Assembly (NCBI RefSeq): GCF_020148005.1
Contig: NZ_JAGXFD010000002.1
Span: 62,001 to 126,000 of the forward strand
DNA: 64,000 bases
Reading direction: 5' to 3'
Source of the DNA: Modicisalibacter tunisiensis
GTDB taxonomy: Bacteria; Pseudomonadota; Gammaproteobacteria; Pseudomonadales; Halomonadaceae
Both the position numbers and the translations under genes were made by a program. How positions within the stretch are numbered: position 1 is the stretch's first letter; each line of letters begins with the position of its first letter. Shown here one piece after another: positions 16,930 to 25,136 of the stretch. The notes under the pieces were generated by a model. That model searched no databases. It worked only from the letters and a program-made list of their open reading frames with translations, and had not been told where the DNA came from.

Positions 16930-18627
16930 TCAGGCCCGCGAACGGCGGCGCACCGGCGCGTCATCGTCATGACGCCGGCGTGACGCCCGCTCCGGGGCGC
17001 CGTTGTCCTCGGCGATCTCCAGCGCCCGGCCGGCGACCCGCGCCCGGGCCATCTTGGCCAGGATCGAGGTCGGCAGGGAGCTGGGCAGCTCGACCACGGA
17101 GAAGGCGTTGCGAATATCGATGCGGCCGATGCGGCCCCCTTCGATACCGCCCTCGTTGGCCAGTGCCCCCACCAGCTGGCCGGGCTTGATGCCGTCACGA
17201 TGGCCCACGGCGACCCGGTAGCGGGTCATGCCTTCCGAAGGCGTGCGCTCGCGGCGACGCGGCGGCTTGCCGTCGCGACCGCCGTCACGGGCTGCGCCCG
17301 GCTTGGGCAGGCGGCCGACCGGCGCCTCGTCGGCACGGGCCAGGCTGGCGAAGGCACAGGCCAGCTCCAGCGGGTCGTGGCCTTCCGCGGCCAGCCGCTC
17401 GACCAGGCTGCGCTGCTCGCCGGTATCGCCGCTCAGCGTGCCCAGCACCCGCTCGCGGAAGCGTTCGTCGCGATGGGCACGGATCGTGGCCTCGTCGGGA
17501 AGCTCGGTCTCGGTCATCGCCTGACCGGTGGCCTGCTCCAGCCAGCGCACCTTGCGGGTCTCGCGGAAGCCGGCGAAGGTCACCGCAATACCGGAACGTC
17601 CGGCCCGGCCGGTACGCCCGATGCGATGGGTGTAGGCCTCGCTGTCCTGCGGCAGGTCATAGTTGAACACGTGGGTGATGCGCGGCACGTCGAGGCCGCG
17701 CGCCGCCACGTCGGTGGCCACCAGCACATCGACCTTGCCCTTCTTGAGACGGGCCACGGTGCGCTCGCGCAGGCTCTGGTCCAGGTCGCCGGACAGCGCC
17801 GCGGCGTTGAAGCCACGCGCGGTCAGCTGGTCCACCACCGTGGTGCAGGCCGCACGGGTCCGCACGAAGACGATGGCGGCATCCACCGGCTCGACCTCGA
17901 GCAGACGCGACAGGGCCTCGATCTTGCCGGCGCCATCGATGCGCACCAGACGCTGCTCGATGTTCTCGCCGGTGGTGACCCGTGATTCGATGGCCACCTT
18001 GACCGGGTCGACCAGGTAGCGGTTGACGATGCGCTCGATCTCCGCCGGCAGCGTGGCCGAGAAGAACACCCGCTGGGCGGTGGTCGGGGTATCGGCGACC
18101 ACGCGCTTGACGTCATCGATGAAACCCATGCGCAGCATCTCGTCGGCCTCGTCGAGCACCAACGCACTGAGGCCGTTGAGCTTGAGGCTGCCGCGATCGA
18201 GGTGGTCGATCACGCGGCCCGGCGTACCCACCACCACATGCGCGCCGCGCTTGAGGGCGCCGAGCTGCTCGCGGTAATCCTGGCCGCCGCACAGGCTGGC
18301 GACCTCCAGGCCCGGGAGGTTCTGGCCGTACTTGCCGAACGAGACCGCCACCTGCTGGGCGAGCTCACGGGTCGGTGCCAGCACCAGCACCTGCGGCTCG
18401 CGGCGCGACAGGTCGAGGCGCGAGAGCAGCGGCAGGGCAAAGGCCGCCGTCTTGCCGGTACCGGTCTGGGCCTGGCCCAGCATGTCACGGCCTTCCATCA
18501 GGGCCGGGATGGTCTGTGCCTGAATCGGCGAGGGGGTTTCGTAGCCCAGGGTTTCCAGCGCGGAGAGAACGGCGGGCACGAGTGCCAGGTCGCCGAAACT
18601 CGGCGAGGCAACGGAAGTCAGGGTCAT
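16930..18627 (-). CDS. deaD: DEAD-box ATP-dependent RNA helicase, DeaD/CsdA type
   Basis: A 565-residue helicase. In order: Q motif, motif I AQTGTGKT, PTRELAQQ, TPGRVIDHLDRG, DEAD in VLDEADEMLRMGFIDD, SAT in FFSATLP, DLDQSLRERTVARLKKGK, VATDVAARGLDVPRI and HRIGRTGRAGRSG. A basic linker then leads to a C-terminal DbpA-like RNA-binding domain (about 465-545, RYRVAVGHRDGIKPGQLVGALANEGG), which separates DeaD/CsdA from RhlE or SrmB. It remodels structured RNA in ribosome assembly and mRNA decay, especially in the cold. The ATG at 18625-18627 follows AAGGTG, and the leader is odd (see next entry). Confidence 0.95.
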   Translation of the reverse strand: MTLTSVASPSFGDLALVPAVLSALETLGYETPSPIQAQTIPALMEGRDMLGQAQTGTGKTAAFALPLLSRLDLSRREPQVLVLAPTRELAQQVAVSFGKYGQNLPGLEVASLCGGQDYREQLGALKRGAHVVVGTPGRVIDHLDRGSLKLNGLSALVLDEADEMLRMGFIDDVKRVVADTPTTAQRVFFSATLPAEIERIVNRYLVDPVKVAIESRVTTGENIEQRLVRIDGAGKIEALSRLLEVEPVDAAIVFVRTRAACTTVVDQLTARGFNAAALSGDLDQSLRERTVARLKKGKVDVLVATDVAARGLDVPRITHVFNYDLPQDSEAYTHRIGRTGRAGRSGIAVTFAGFRETRKVRWLEQATGQAMTETELPDEATIRAHRDERFRERVLGTLSGDTGEQRSLVERLAAEGHDPLELACAFASLARADEAPVGRLPKPGAARDGGRDGKPPRRRERTPSEGMTRYRVAVGHRDGIKPGQLVGALANEGGIEGGRIGRIDIRNAFSVVELPSSLPTSILAKMARARVAGRALEIAEDNGAPERASRRRHDDDAPVRRRSRA

Positions 18628-18660
18628 ATCACACCTTGCATGGCCGGCATGTCGGCCGGC
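18625..18660 (-). promoter_or_regulatory. deaD leader: hairpin and overlapping mini-ORF
   Basis: On the minus strand, GCCGGC arms (18655-18660 and 18643-18648) form a short hairpin just upstream of the ribosome-binding site. An ATG inside the hairpin opens an eight-codon frame (MPAMQGVI) whose TGA overlaps the deaD ATG as ATGA. This could couple or tune deaD translation; it is inference only. Confidence 0.35.
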
Positions 18661-19061
18661 AGAAAATGTCGTGGTGCCCTGCCTTTCTCATTGCCATGAC
18701 GGGATGGCGGCATGTGACACGGCACCAGGTCGCTCTGCCGCAGCTTGCGCGCCGCGGCTCACTCCTGCTCCTGCTCGACCGTCGCTCGACGGCACGAACA
18801 GTGTGGCGACCTCTTCACGCCGGCCGGTTCATCGGCGCCGGCAATCCATCAATCAAGGCTCCCGGGCGCGGTGCATCGGCATGTCGCACGACAGGGCGCC
18901 CGGTGCTGGAGTCACGTCATCGTCCGCCGCACGGGCAGGACAAATCACCGGGATGGAGGGGTCAACACAGGCGAGGAAGCGCCATGCTACCATCGTCGCG
19001 GGCATATTGCCTACGTCTTTTTAACGGCCCGCCTTGCCGCGGGCCCAAACTGGAGCCTGCC
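18661..19061. other. Gene-free region between deaD and yaiI
   Basis: About 400 bp between two divergent genes. I see no protein with family resemblance in either strand, no clear -35/-10 pair, and no repeat. A long untranslated leader for deaD would fit cold-shock helicase genes elsewhere, but nothing here proves it. Confidence 0.4.
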
Positions 19062-19511
19062 ATGCCCTCCCTGTGGGTCGATGCCGATGCCTGCCCGCGC
19101 GCCGCGCGCGACATCGTGATCCGTGCCGCCGAACGTACCCGAACCCCCGCCTGGCTGGTGGCCAATCATGCCCTGCCGCTGCCGCCCTCGCGCTGGGCCA
19201 AGGGGCTCTCGGTGGCCAGCGGCCTGGACGCCGCCGACGACGAGATCGTGCGGCGTCTCGTGCCCGGCGATCTGCTGATCACCTCGGACCTGCCGCTGGC
19301 CATGGAGGCGCTCGACAAGGGCGCCGCGGTGATGACTTCCCGGGGCGAGCCGCTGACCGCGGACAACATCCGCTCGCGGGTGCAGATGCGCGACTTCATG
19401 GAGACCCTGCGCGCCAGCGGCGAGCACACCGGCGGCCCCAAGGGCTACTCGGACGCCGATCGCCGCGAATTCGCCAACGCCCTGGACCGCTGGCTGGCCA
19501 GGCATCGCTGA
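19062..19511 (+). CDS. yaiI: YaiI/YqxD (UPF0178) family protein
   Basis: A 149-residue protein starting MPSLWVDADACPRAARD. The VDADACP motif, LVPGDLLITSDLPLA and RDFMETLR plus GGPKGYSDADRREFANALDR match the UPF0178 family, whose fold resembles PIN/NYN nucleases. The conserved acidic residues suggest a metal-dependent nuclease, but the function is not established. The ATG at 19062 follows TGGAG. It is convergent with the symporter small-subunit gene; hairpins lie between them. Confidence 0.9.
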   Translation: MPSLWVDADACPRAARDIVIRAAERTRTPAWLVANHALPLPPSRWAKGLSVASGLDAADDEIVRRLVPGDLLITSDLPLAMEALDKGAAVMTSRGEPLTADNIRSRVQMRDFMETLRASGEHTGGPKGYSDADRREFANALDRWLARHR

Positions 19512-19553
19512 CCTCGCCCCGGGGGGCGAGGCGGCCGCATGCATACGGCCGCC
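19512..19553. terminator. Two hairpins between convergent genes
   Basis: CCTCGCC/GGCGAGG (19512-19518, 19525-19531) is followed by GGCGGCCG/CGGCCGCC (19530-19537, 19546-19553) with an 8-nt loop. There is no T-run on either side. They lie between the yaiI stop and the minus-strand small-subunit stop, so a bidirectional terminator role is plausible. Confidence 0.5.
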
Positions 19554-19566
19554 GGCATACCGCAGC

Positions 19567-19695
19567 TCAGACCAGCTGCTTGCGCTGGCGACGCGCCTCG
19601 CGCCGATCGCGCAATACGGCGCGGCAGATCACGATCAGCACGCCCAGCGTCAGGGCCGGCCAGATCAGTACGTAGAGAGTGAAGAAGGTGGTCAT
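19567..19695 (-). CDS. Putative symporter small subunit (42 aa, single membrane helix)
   Basis: A 42-residue protein starting MTTFFTLYVLIWPALTLGVL, with one membrane helix at about 5-25 and a very basic cytoplasmic tail (RDRREARRQRKQ). It resembles the short single-helix partner proteins encoded directly after certain sodium-dependent carriers (the MetS-like or putative transporter small subunit group). It lies 58 nt downstream of the SSS symporter gene on the same strand, which supports pairing. The ATG is at 19693-19695. A role in assembly or activity of the symporter is inferred. Confidence 0.75.
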   Translation of the reverse strand: MTTFFTLYVLIWPALTLGVLIVICRAVLRDRREARRQRKQLV

Positions 19696-19753
19696 GGTCG
19701 AACTCCGGTTGGCGGGCGCCGGTTCACCGGCGCCCGGTCTGCAGGGATGAGGA

Positions 19754-21454
19754 TCAGCGCGGCGTGGCGAGAGAGGCCGGCGCCGGGTCGCGGGCCGGCT
19801 CGACCGGCTCGGCGGCGGGATGGTGGTCGCTGTAGTCGCCGACCCGCTCGCGGATGCTGTCGAAGTCGAAGCGCTCGCGGCTGGCCAGGCTCATCACCAC
19901 GCACACCAGGGTGCTGGTGCCATAGGCGGTCAGCGAGGCCAGCAGCACGGTGTAGTCGCGCAGGAAGCCGGTGGCGAACACCAGCATCGCCACGAGCGCC
20001 AGCGCGCCGGCCAGGAAACCGGCCACCCGGCCGAGGAAGCCGAACGCCATCAGGCCGATGATCACGCCGCCGCCGATGCTGGCCAGCACCTCGAAGCCCA
20101 GGCCGACCAGCCCGGTCAGGGGCAGCCACTCGAAGCGCGCCACGCAGAACAGCAGCATCGCGACGATCACCGAGGTGGTGAAGGCGGCATTGGTGACCCG
20201 GCTCCAGAAGCAGCTGGCGATGACCGGGAAGACGATGGCCCCCCACAGGGCGCCGACGAATACCAGCATCACCAGGATATCCAGCGAGAAGCTGGCGAAG
20301 ACGATGCCGATCACGGTGGCGACGATCATGGTCAGACGCCCCACCAGCAGCATGCGCCGGGGATCGGCCTTGCCCCGGGCGATGTTCTTGCCGTAGACGT
20401 CGGCCATCATGATCGCCGACAGCGCCGAGAGGTCGGAGTCGGCGGTGGACGACAGCGAGCCGATCACCAGGATGAAGAACAGCGCGATGAACAGCGGCGG
20501 CAGATAGCCCGAGACCATCTGCGGAATCAGGTTGTTCATGTCGCCGTTGAGCGGCTCGATGCCCAGCGTCAGCGCCATCAGCCCGATCATGCCCAGGCCG
20601 ATGACGATGGCCCCGTAGCCGACGGTGGCGGTCAGGAAGGTCGGCTTGATGTGGTCTTCGTTGACCGCGAACAGCCGCTGGGAAATGGTCTGGTTGCCGA
20701 TCGCATAGGCCAGCACGGCGACGAAGAACGGCGCGCCCTGATTGAGGATGGCGTCGACCGAGAAGAAGTCGGCCTGCTCCGGCGTGAGATTACCGAGACC
20801 CGCCACCAGTTCGCTCGGCCCGCCCATGGCGAAGAAGACCGCCGGAATGATCACCACGGCGATGGCCATCATCGCCACCAGCTGGGCGAAGTCGGTCAGC
20901 ACCGAGGCGCGGAAGCCCGACCACAGGGTATAGAGCAGCACGCCGACGCCGGCGATGATCACCCCGGCCTGGAAGGAGAGTGGCGAGAGCACCGACACCA
21001 GGGCGCCGGAGGCGGTGAAGTTCACCATCAGGCTGATGATGCTGCCGAGCAGGTTGGACAGCGCCAGGATCAACTGGCTGGACGCGCCGTGGCGGGCATG
21101 GATCAGCTCGCCCAGGGTATGTGCATTGGGGGCGAGCTTGCGGAAACGGCGGCCGAAGGGGTAGATGAACAGGATCATCAGCGCCCCCCACAGCCCGTAG
21201 TGGATGGGCCCCGAGACGCCGTAGGTGTAGCCGGAGGTGGCGGCGGCATAGAAGGAAGCCGCCCAGATCCAGGTGGCGGTCATGCTGGCCGCGCCGATGC
21301 CGAAGCCGACGCGGTGGTTGGAGACCATGAAGGCGTCGGCATCTTCCTCTTTCTTGCGAATGCCGAGCGTCATCAGGTAGGTGCCGCCATAGAAGGCGAG
21401 CATCAACAGGATCACTGTCAGGGTCGAGAATTGATGGAGTGATGCGTTGCTCAA
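19754..21454 (-). CDS. Sodium:solute symporter (SSS family)
   Basis: A 566-residue membrane protein with about 13 helices. Family landmarks are MTATWIWAASFYAAATSGYTYGVSG, GELIHARHGASSQ, the long LWSGFRASVLTDFAQLVAM motif, and GSLSSTADSDLSALSAIMMADVYGKN, which contains the conserved Ser/Thr sodium-site residues. It is an inner-membrane sodium-coupled importer. The sequence does not settle the substrate; the closest style I recognise is the urea/proline/pantothenate-like branch. It is followed by a 42-residue partner gene. The C-terminal 40 residues are polar and proline-rich. Confidence 0.88.
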   Translation of the reverse strand: MSNASLHQFSTLTVILLMLAFYGGTYLMTLGIRKKEEDADAFMVSNHRVGFGIGAASMTATWIWAASFYAAATSGYTYGVSGPIHYGLWGALMILFIYPFGRRFRKLAPNAHTLGELIHARHGASSQLILALSNLLGSIISLMVNFTASGALVSVLSPLSFQAGVIIAGVGVLLYTLWSGFRASVLTDFAQLVAMMAIAVVIIPAVFFAMGGPSELVAGLGNLTPEQADFFSVDAILNQGAPFFVAVLAYAIGNQTISQRLFAVNEDHIKPTFLTATVGYGAIVIGLGMIGLMALTLGIEPLNGDMNNLIPQMVSGYLPPLFIALFFILVIGSLSSTADSDLSALSAIMMADVYGKNIARGKADPRRMLLVGRLTMIVATVIGIVFASFSLDILVMLVFVGALWGAIVFPVIASCFWSRVTNAAFTTSVIVAMLLFCVARFEWLPLTGLVGLGFEVLASIGGGVIIGLMAFGFLGRVAGFLAGALALVAMLVFATGFLRDYTVLLASLTAYGTSTLVCVVMSLASRERFDFDSIRERVGDYSDHHPAAEPVEPARDPAPASLATPR

Positions 21455-21983
21455 GGGCAGTCCCTCGGTGGATTGGCAGGAGGCGGCCGCGCACGCCGAA
21501 GGAGACCGGCATGCCCGGAACGCGGTGATACCGCCGTGATCGCACGGATGACACGCGCGACGCGCTGCCCTCGGCCGAGTTCGAAACTCGCGCCTTGAAG
21601 GCAGGGAGAGCCTGTCGTGTCAGCCGTCGTGGCGGCAGGAGGCGGGAAGCGTCGTCGCGATGACGCTAGCCCCGGAAGGGCCGGAGAGGTGGTGGCGGGC
21701 GACGCGGCATGCAGCGGCCCTGGTCGGTGTAATGGGGCGACATGGATTCCCTCATCTATCGATGACGTCGATATCGGACGGTCGAAAGTCCCGGTGATCC
21801 AGTCATCGTCATGGCGAGACCAGCGGCTCCCGTTGCGGGAGCGGTATCGGGCCGGGGCAGCGCGGCACCCGGACCGAGGAGAGGCATACTATTATCCTGC
21901 AAACAAAATGTCCAATCGACGCCAATCGCGTCGGCTTCTGCGGCGACCTGTCGGCGTCGGCCGGAGCCGCCTCCGCCCCGCGA
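21455..21983. other. Gene-free region between the hydroquinone reductase gene and the SSS symporter gene
   Basis: This is a 529-bp gap between two minus-strand genes. No frame in it resembles a protein family. A weak hairpin CGACGC/GCGTCG (21917-21922, 21928-21933) lies about 50 bp past the reductase stop and may end its transcript. The rest presumably holds the symporter promoter, which I cannot place with confidence. Confidence 0.45.
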
Positions 21984-22985
21984 CTACTTGCGCCGGACGC
22001 CGCGACCGGGCAGCCGCTCGCGATCGTGGGGCCGGTCGAGCTCCAGCAGCGGCCCCCGGGGGACGATCCGGGTAGGATTGATGGTGTCGTGGCTGTAGTA
22101 GTAGTGGCGCTTGATGTGGTCCAGGTTCACCGTCTCGGCGATGCCCGGCCATTGATACAGCTCGCGCAGGTAGTTCGACAGGTTCGGGTAGTCCTCGATG
22201 CGCCGCAGGTTGCACTTGAAGTGGCCGTGATAGACCGCATCGAAGCGAATCAGGGTGGTGAACAGGCGGATGTCGGCCTCGGTCAGCCACTCGCCGGCCA
22301 GGTAGCGCTGCTCGCCGAGCCGGGACTCCATGCGATCCAGGGCCTCGAACAGCGCCGTGACGTGCTTCTCGTAGACCCCCTGCTCGGTGGCGAACCCGGA
22401 CTTGTAGACGCCGTTGTTGATGTGGTCGTAGACATCGGCGTTGACGGCGTCGATGGTCTCGCGCAGGTCCGCCGGGTAGAAGTCCAGACGATTGCCGGTG
22501 AGATCATCGAAGGCGTCGTTGAAGATCCGCACCAGATCGGCGGACTCGTTGTTGACGATGCGCCCCCCGCGCTTGTCCCACAGCGCCGGTACCGTGACCC
22601 GGCCGGTGTAGTGCGGATCGGTCAGGGTGTACAGCTGATGGTGGTAATCGACGCCGTTGACCGCGTCGCCGCTCGAGCCTTCGCGGGTGTCGTAGGTCCA
22701 GCCGTTGCCGAGCATCAGCGGGCTGGTATGCGACACGCCGATCAGGGGCTCGAGCTGCTTGAGCCGGCGCAGGATCAGGGCACGATGCGCCCAGGGGCAG
22801 GCCAGCGAAACGTAGAGGTGAAAGCGGTTCTCGGCGGCCTCGAGGCCGGGCTGCCCCTCGGGCCCCGGGCTGCCGTCGCGGGTGACCCAGTCGCGCAGCT
22901 GGGCGGATTCCCGCACGAACTCGCCACCGTGCGATTTGGTGTCATACCACTGATCATGCCAGCGGCCATCGATCAATAGGCCCAT
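21984..22985 (-). CDS. yqjG: Glutathionyl-hydroquinone reductase
   Basis: A 333-residue Xi-class glutathione transferase. The N-terminal thioredoxin-like domain has the catalytic motif ACPWAHR (C63, P64, W65), followed by VPALWDKRGGRIVNNES (glutathione binding) and a C-terminal helical domain with WLTEADIRLFTTLIRFDAVYHGHFKCN. The enzyme reductively removes glutathione from glutathionyl-hydroquinones in the cytoplasm. The ATG is at 22983-22985. It lies 81 nt downstream of a LysR gene on the same strand and near pirin, so it is probably part of a quinone/aromatic stress cluster. Confidence 0.95.
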   Translation of the reverse strand: MGLLIDGRWHDQWYDTKSHGGEFVRESAQLRDWVTRDGSPGPEGQPGLEAAENRFHLYVSLACPWAHRALILRRLKQLEPLIGVSHTSPLMLGNGWTYDTREGSSGDAVNGVDYHHQLYTLTDPHYTGRVTVPALWDKRGGRIVNNESADLVRIFNDAFDDLTGNRLDFYPADLRETIDAVNADVYDHINNGVYKSGFATEQGVYEKHVTALFEALDRMESRLGEQRYLAGEWLTEADIRLFTTLIRFDAVYHGHFKCNLRRIEDYPNLSNYLRELYQWPGIAETVNLDHIKRHYYYSHDTINPTRIVPRGPLLELDRPHDRERLPGRGVRRK

Positions 22986-23066
22986 GCTTTCGGCTCCTCG
23001 GTTGACGCATGTCTTCGCGATTCAGGATAAGTCGATTGCATCGACGCTGCTGCGCATTATTTGGGC

Positions 23067-23975
23067 CTATGCATTCGATTCATTCGAACCACCGCACTCA
23101 CTCACGGCTTCATGCAGCGCTCTTGCCATCGCATGCGTCGCCGGCCCGGCCCGATCGCGGTCCTGAAAGATCAGGTGTATCGGCACCTCGCGCACCCCAC
23201 CGACTTCCAGCGGCAAGGGCACCAGGCGCCCGGCCTCGAGCGCCCCGCGAAGGCGGGTCTCGGGCAGCCAGGCGAAGCCCAGCCCGCGTTCCAGCATGTC
23301 CAGCGAGGTGGCCAGGTGGCTGACCGTCCAGCGCTGCTCGGCCTTCAGCCAGCCGGCATCCATCGACTGGCGCAGCGCCGAATCGCGCACCACCAGTTGC
23401 CGGTATTGCGCCAGGTCGCGCAGATCCAGCGTGCGGCCGAGACGGTGCAGCGGATGCGCGGGATGCGCCACGGCGATGAAGCGCAGTGTCGCCAGCGCCT
23501 CGCCCAGGAAACCCTGTGCGGCCAGCCCCGAGACCACCAGGTCGGCCCGCCGGTCATAGAGCATCTCCACCCCGCCGTTGAGCACCGTCTCGTGCAGCTG
23601 GACCCGGACATGCGGATACGCCCCGGAGAACTGCGCCAGAGCCTCGGCCAGCGCGTCGGGCGGGAAGACCTGGTCGACCGCCAGCGCCACCTCGGCTTCC
23701 AGCCCGGTCGCCAGGCTCGCCGCCACGTCCTCGATCGCCGCGGCGTTCTCGATCAGCTGGCGGGCACGCCGCAGCAGCATCTCGCCGGCCTCGGTGAGCC
23801 TGACCTGGCGCCCCGACGGTTCGAGCAGCGCCACCCCCAGTTGCGCTTCCAGCTTGTGGACGGCGTGATTGAGCGTCGACGGACTCTTGTGCACGGCCTC
23901 GGCGGCACGGGCGAAGCCGCCATGGTCGATGACCGCCGCCAGCATCTGCCATTGGGCCAGGGTGACGCGTGACAT
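23067..23975 (-). CDS. LysR family transcriptional regulator
   Basis: A 302-residue LTTR. It has an N-terminal winged HTH (about 1-65: GGFARAAEAVHKSPSTLNHAVHKLEAQLGVALLE) and a long linker helix. The periplasmic-binding-like effector domain (about 90-295) contains DLVVSGLAAQGFLGE and GLGFAWLPET. The ATG at 23973-23975 has a GAGGAAAAC site. It is divergent from pirin and directly upstream of the hydroquinone reductase, and a perfect inverted repeat sits between the divergent genes. It probably controls pirin, the reductase and itself; the inducer is unknown. Confidence 0.92.
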   Translation of the reverse strand: MSRVTLAQWQMLAAVIDHGGFARAAEAVHKSPSTLNHAVHKLEAQLGVALLEPSGRQVRLTEAGEMLLRRARQLIENAAAIEDVAASLATGLEAEVALAVDQVFPPDALAEALAQFSGAYPHVRVQLHETVLNGGVEMLYDRRADLVVSGLAAQGFLGEALATLRFIAVAHPAHPLHRLGRTLDLRDLAQYRQLVVRDSALRQSMDAGWLKAEQRWTVSHLATSLDMLERGLGFAWLPETRLRGALEAGRLVPLPLEVGGVREVPIHLIFQDRDRAGPATHAMARALHEAVSECGGSNESNA

Positions 23976-24015
23976 TTCGTTTTCCTCGAACGGGGAAGGG
24001 AAAAATATGCGCTTA

Positions 24016-24047
24016 ATCTTCGAAAAAATCGTCCTAGAATCGAAGAT
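24016..24047. promoter_or_regulatory. Inverted repeat between lysR and pirin
   Basis: Perfect 8-bp arms ATCTTCGA (24016-24023) and TCGAAGAT (24040-24047) are separated by 16 nt, in the 99-bp divergent promoter region. It is a candidate LysR regulator site. Confidence 0.6.
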
Positions 24048-24074
24048 AGTCAAGACACGCTCAGGAGTTGCTTC

Positions 24075-24920
24075 ATGACCACTCGCACCGTGGACCGCCT
24101 CGTCGCCAGCCACCCCAGCCAGGACGGCGATGGCGTCAAGATCTCGCGCATACACGACTTCGGGGGCGGGCTCGATCCCTTCCTGATGCTCGATGAACTG
24201 GGCTCGGACCAGCCGGACGACTACATCGGCGGCTTCCCGCCCCATCCGCACCGCGGCCTGCAGACCCTGACCTACGTCGTGCACGGCGGCCTGACCCACG
24301 AGGACCACCTCGGTCACCGCAGCACCATCGGTGCCGGCGACGCCCAGTGGATGCACACCGGCCGCGGCATCATCCACTCGGAAATGCCGCTGACCGACAG
24401 CCACGGCCTGCATGCCTTCCAGCTGTGGATCAATCTGCCGGCCCGGGACAAGCTCAGCCCGCCGACCTACCGCGACGTGCGCCAGGCCGACATGCCGCGC
24501 CTCGATGCCGACGGCATCACGCTGACGGCGCTGGGCGGCACCTGGCGGGTCGCGGGACACCCCCCGCTCGCGGGCCCACTCGATGCCCTGGCGGGTGACG
24601 CCGGCGTCGCCCACCTGACACTGACGCCGGGGACGACGGTCACGCTCGAAAGCGATGCCCCGACGCTGCTGGTGTATGTCTTCTCGGGGGCCGTGGACGT
24701 GGCGGGGAAGACCATCGGGGCTCGCCAGCTGGCCCGCCTGGGCGCCGGCGACACCCTGACCCTGGACAGCGCCACCGACAGCCAGCTCCTGCTGCTGGAA
24801 GGCCGTCCCCACGGCGAACCCATCGCCCACTACGGCCCCTTCGTGATGAACACCCATGACGAGCTCGATCAGGCCCTGCGTGACTACCGGGATGGCAGCT
24901 TCGCGTCACCGGCGCCCTGA
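24075..24920 (+). CDS. Pirin family protein
   Basis: A 281-residue bicupin with the pirin metal site: PPHPHRGLQT (H57, H59) and RGIIHSEMP (H101, E103). Bacterial pirins bind Fe and some act as quercetin 2,3-dioxygenases or bind metabolic enzymes; which applies here is unknown. The C-terminal cupin half runs from about 165 to 245. The ATG follows AGGAG. Its neighbours, a LysR regulator and glutathionyl-hydroquinone reductase, suggest a response to aromatic or quinone compounds. Confidence 0.93.
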   Translation: MTTRTVDRLVASHPSQDGDGVKISRIHDFGGGLDPFLMLDELGSDQPDDYIGGFPPHPHRGLQTLTYVVHGGLTHEDHLGHRSTIGAGDAQWMHTGRGIIHSEMPLTDSHGLHAFQLWINLPARDKLSPPTYRDVRQADMPRLDADGITLTALGGTWRVAGHPPLAGPLDALAGDAGVAHLTLTPGTTVTLESDAPTLLVYVFSGAVDVAGKTIGARQLARLGAGDTLTLDSATDSQLLLLEGRPHGEPIAHYGPFVMNTHDELDQALRDYRDGSFASPAP

Positions 24921-25041
24921 ATCGCTTTAATCTTCCCGGCAGACCCCCTACAGTGAGGGTCAGGATGCGTAACTCAGAAACGCTGACAGACACTGAACGT
25001 AAACATGAGTAACATCCTGTAGGCGTTAATACTGAGTTTAA

Positions 25042-25065
25042 TAGCCTGTACGCTTATACAGGCTA
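25042..25065 (+). other. Hairpin in the leader of the M23 peptidase gene
   Basis: TAGCCTGTA (25042-25050) and TACAGGCTA (25057-25065) form a perfect 9-bp stem with a 6-nt loop, about 70 nt upstream of the start codon. It could be an operator or an RNA structure. Confidence 0.5.
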
Positions 25066-25088
25066 GGCACATGGTATGGCATGGGGTA

Positions 25089-25124
25089 AGGTGCATTCGG
25101 TTATATATCCACCGACATGCACCT
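25089..25124 (+). other. Second inverted repeat flanking a TATA-like element
   Basis: AGGTGCAT (25089-25096) and ATGCACCT (25117-25124) are perfect 8-bp arms around a 20-nt loop containing TTATATAT. The right arm ends 12 nt before the ATG at the weak TAGG ribosome-binding site, so a folded leader would affect initiation. Confidence 0.5.
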
Positions 25125-25136
25125 AGGCCCCTGTTT

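Noticed and set aside
25042-25065. Zur-type operator for the M23 peptidase gene
   Set aside because: The sequence does not fit the Zur consensus, so only a generic hairpin is reported.
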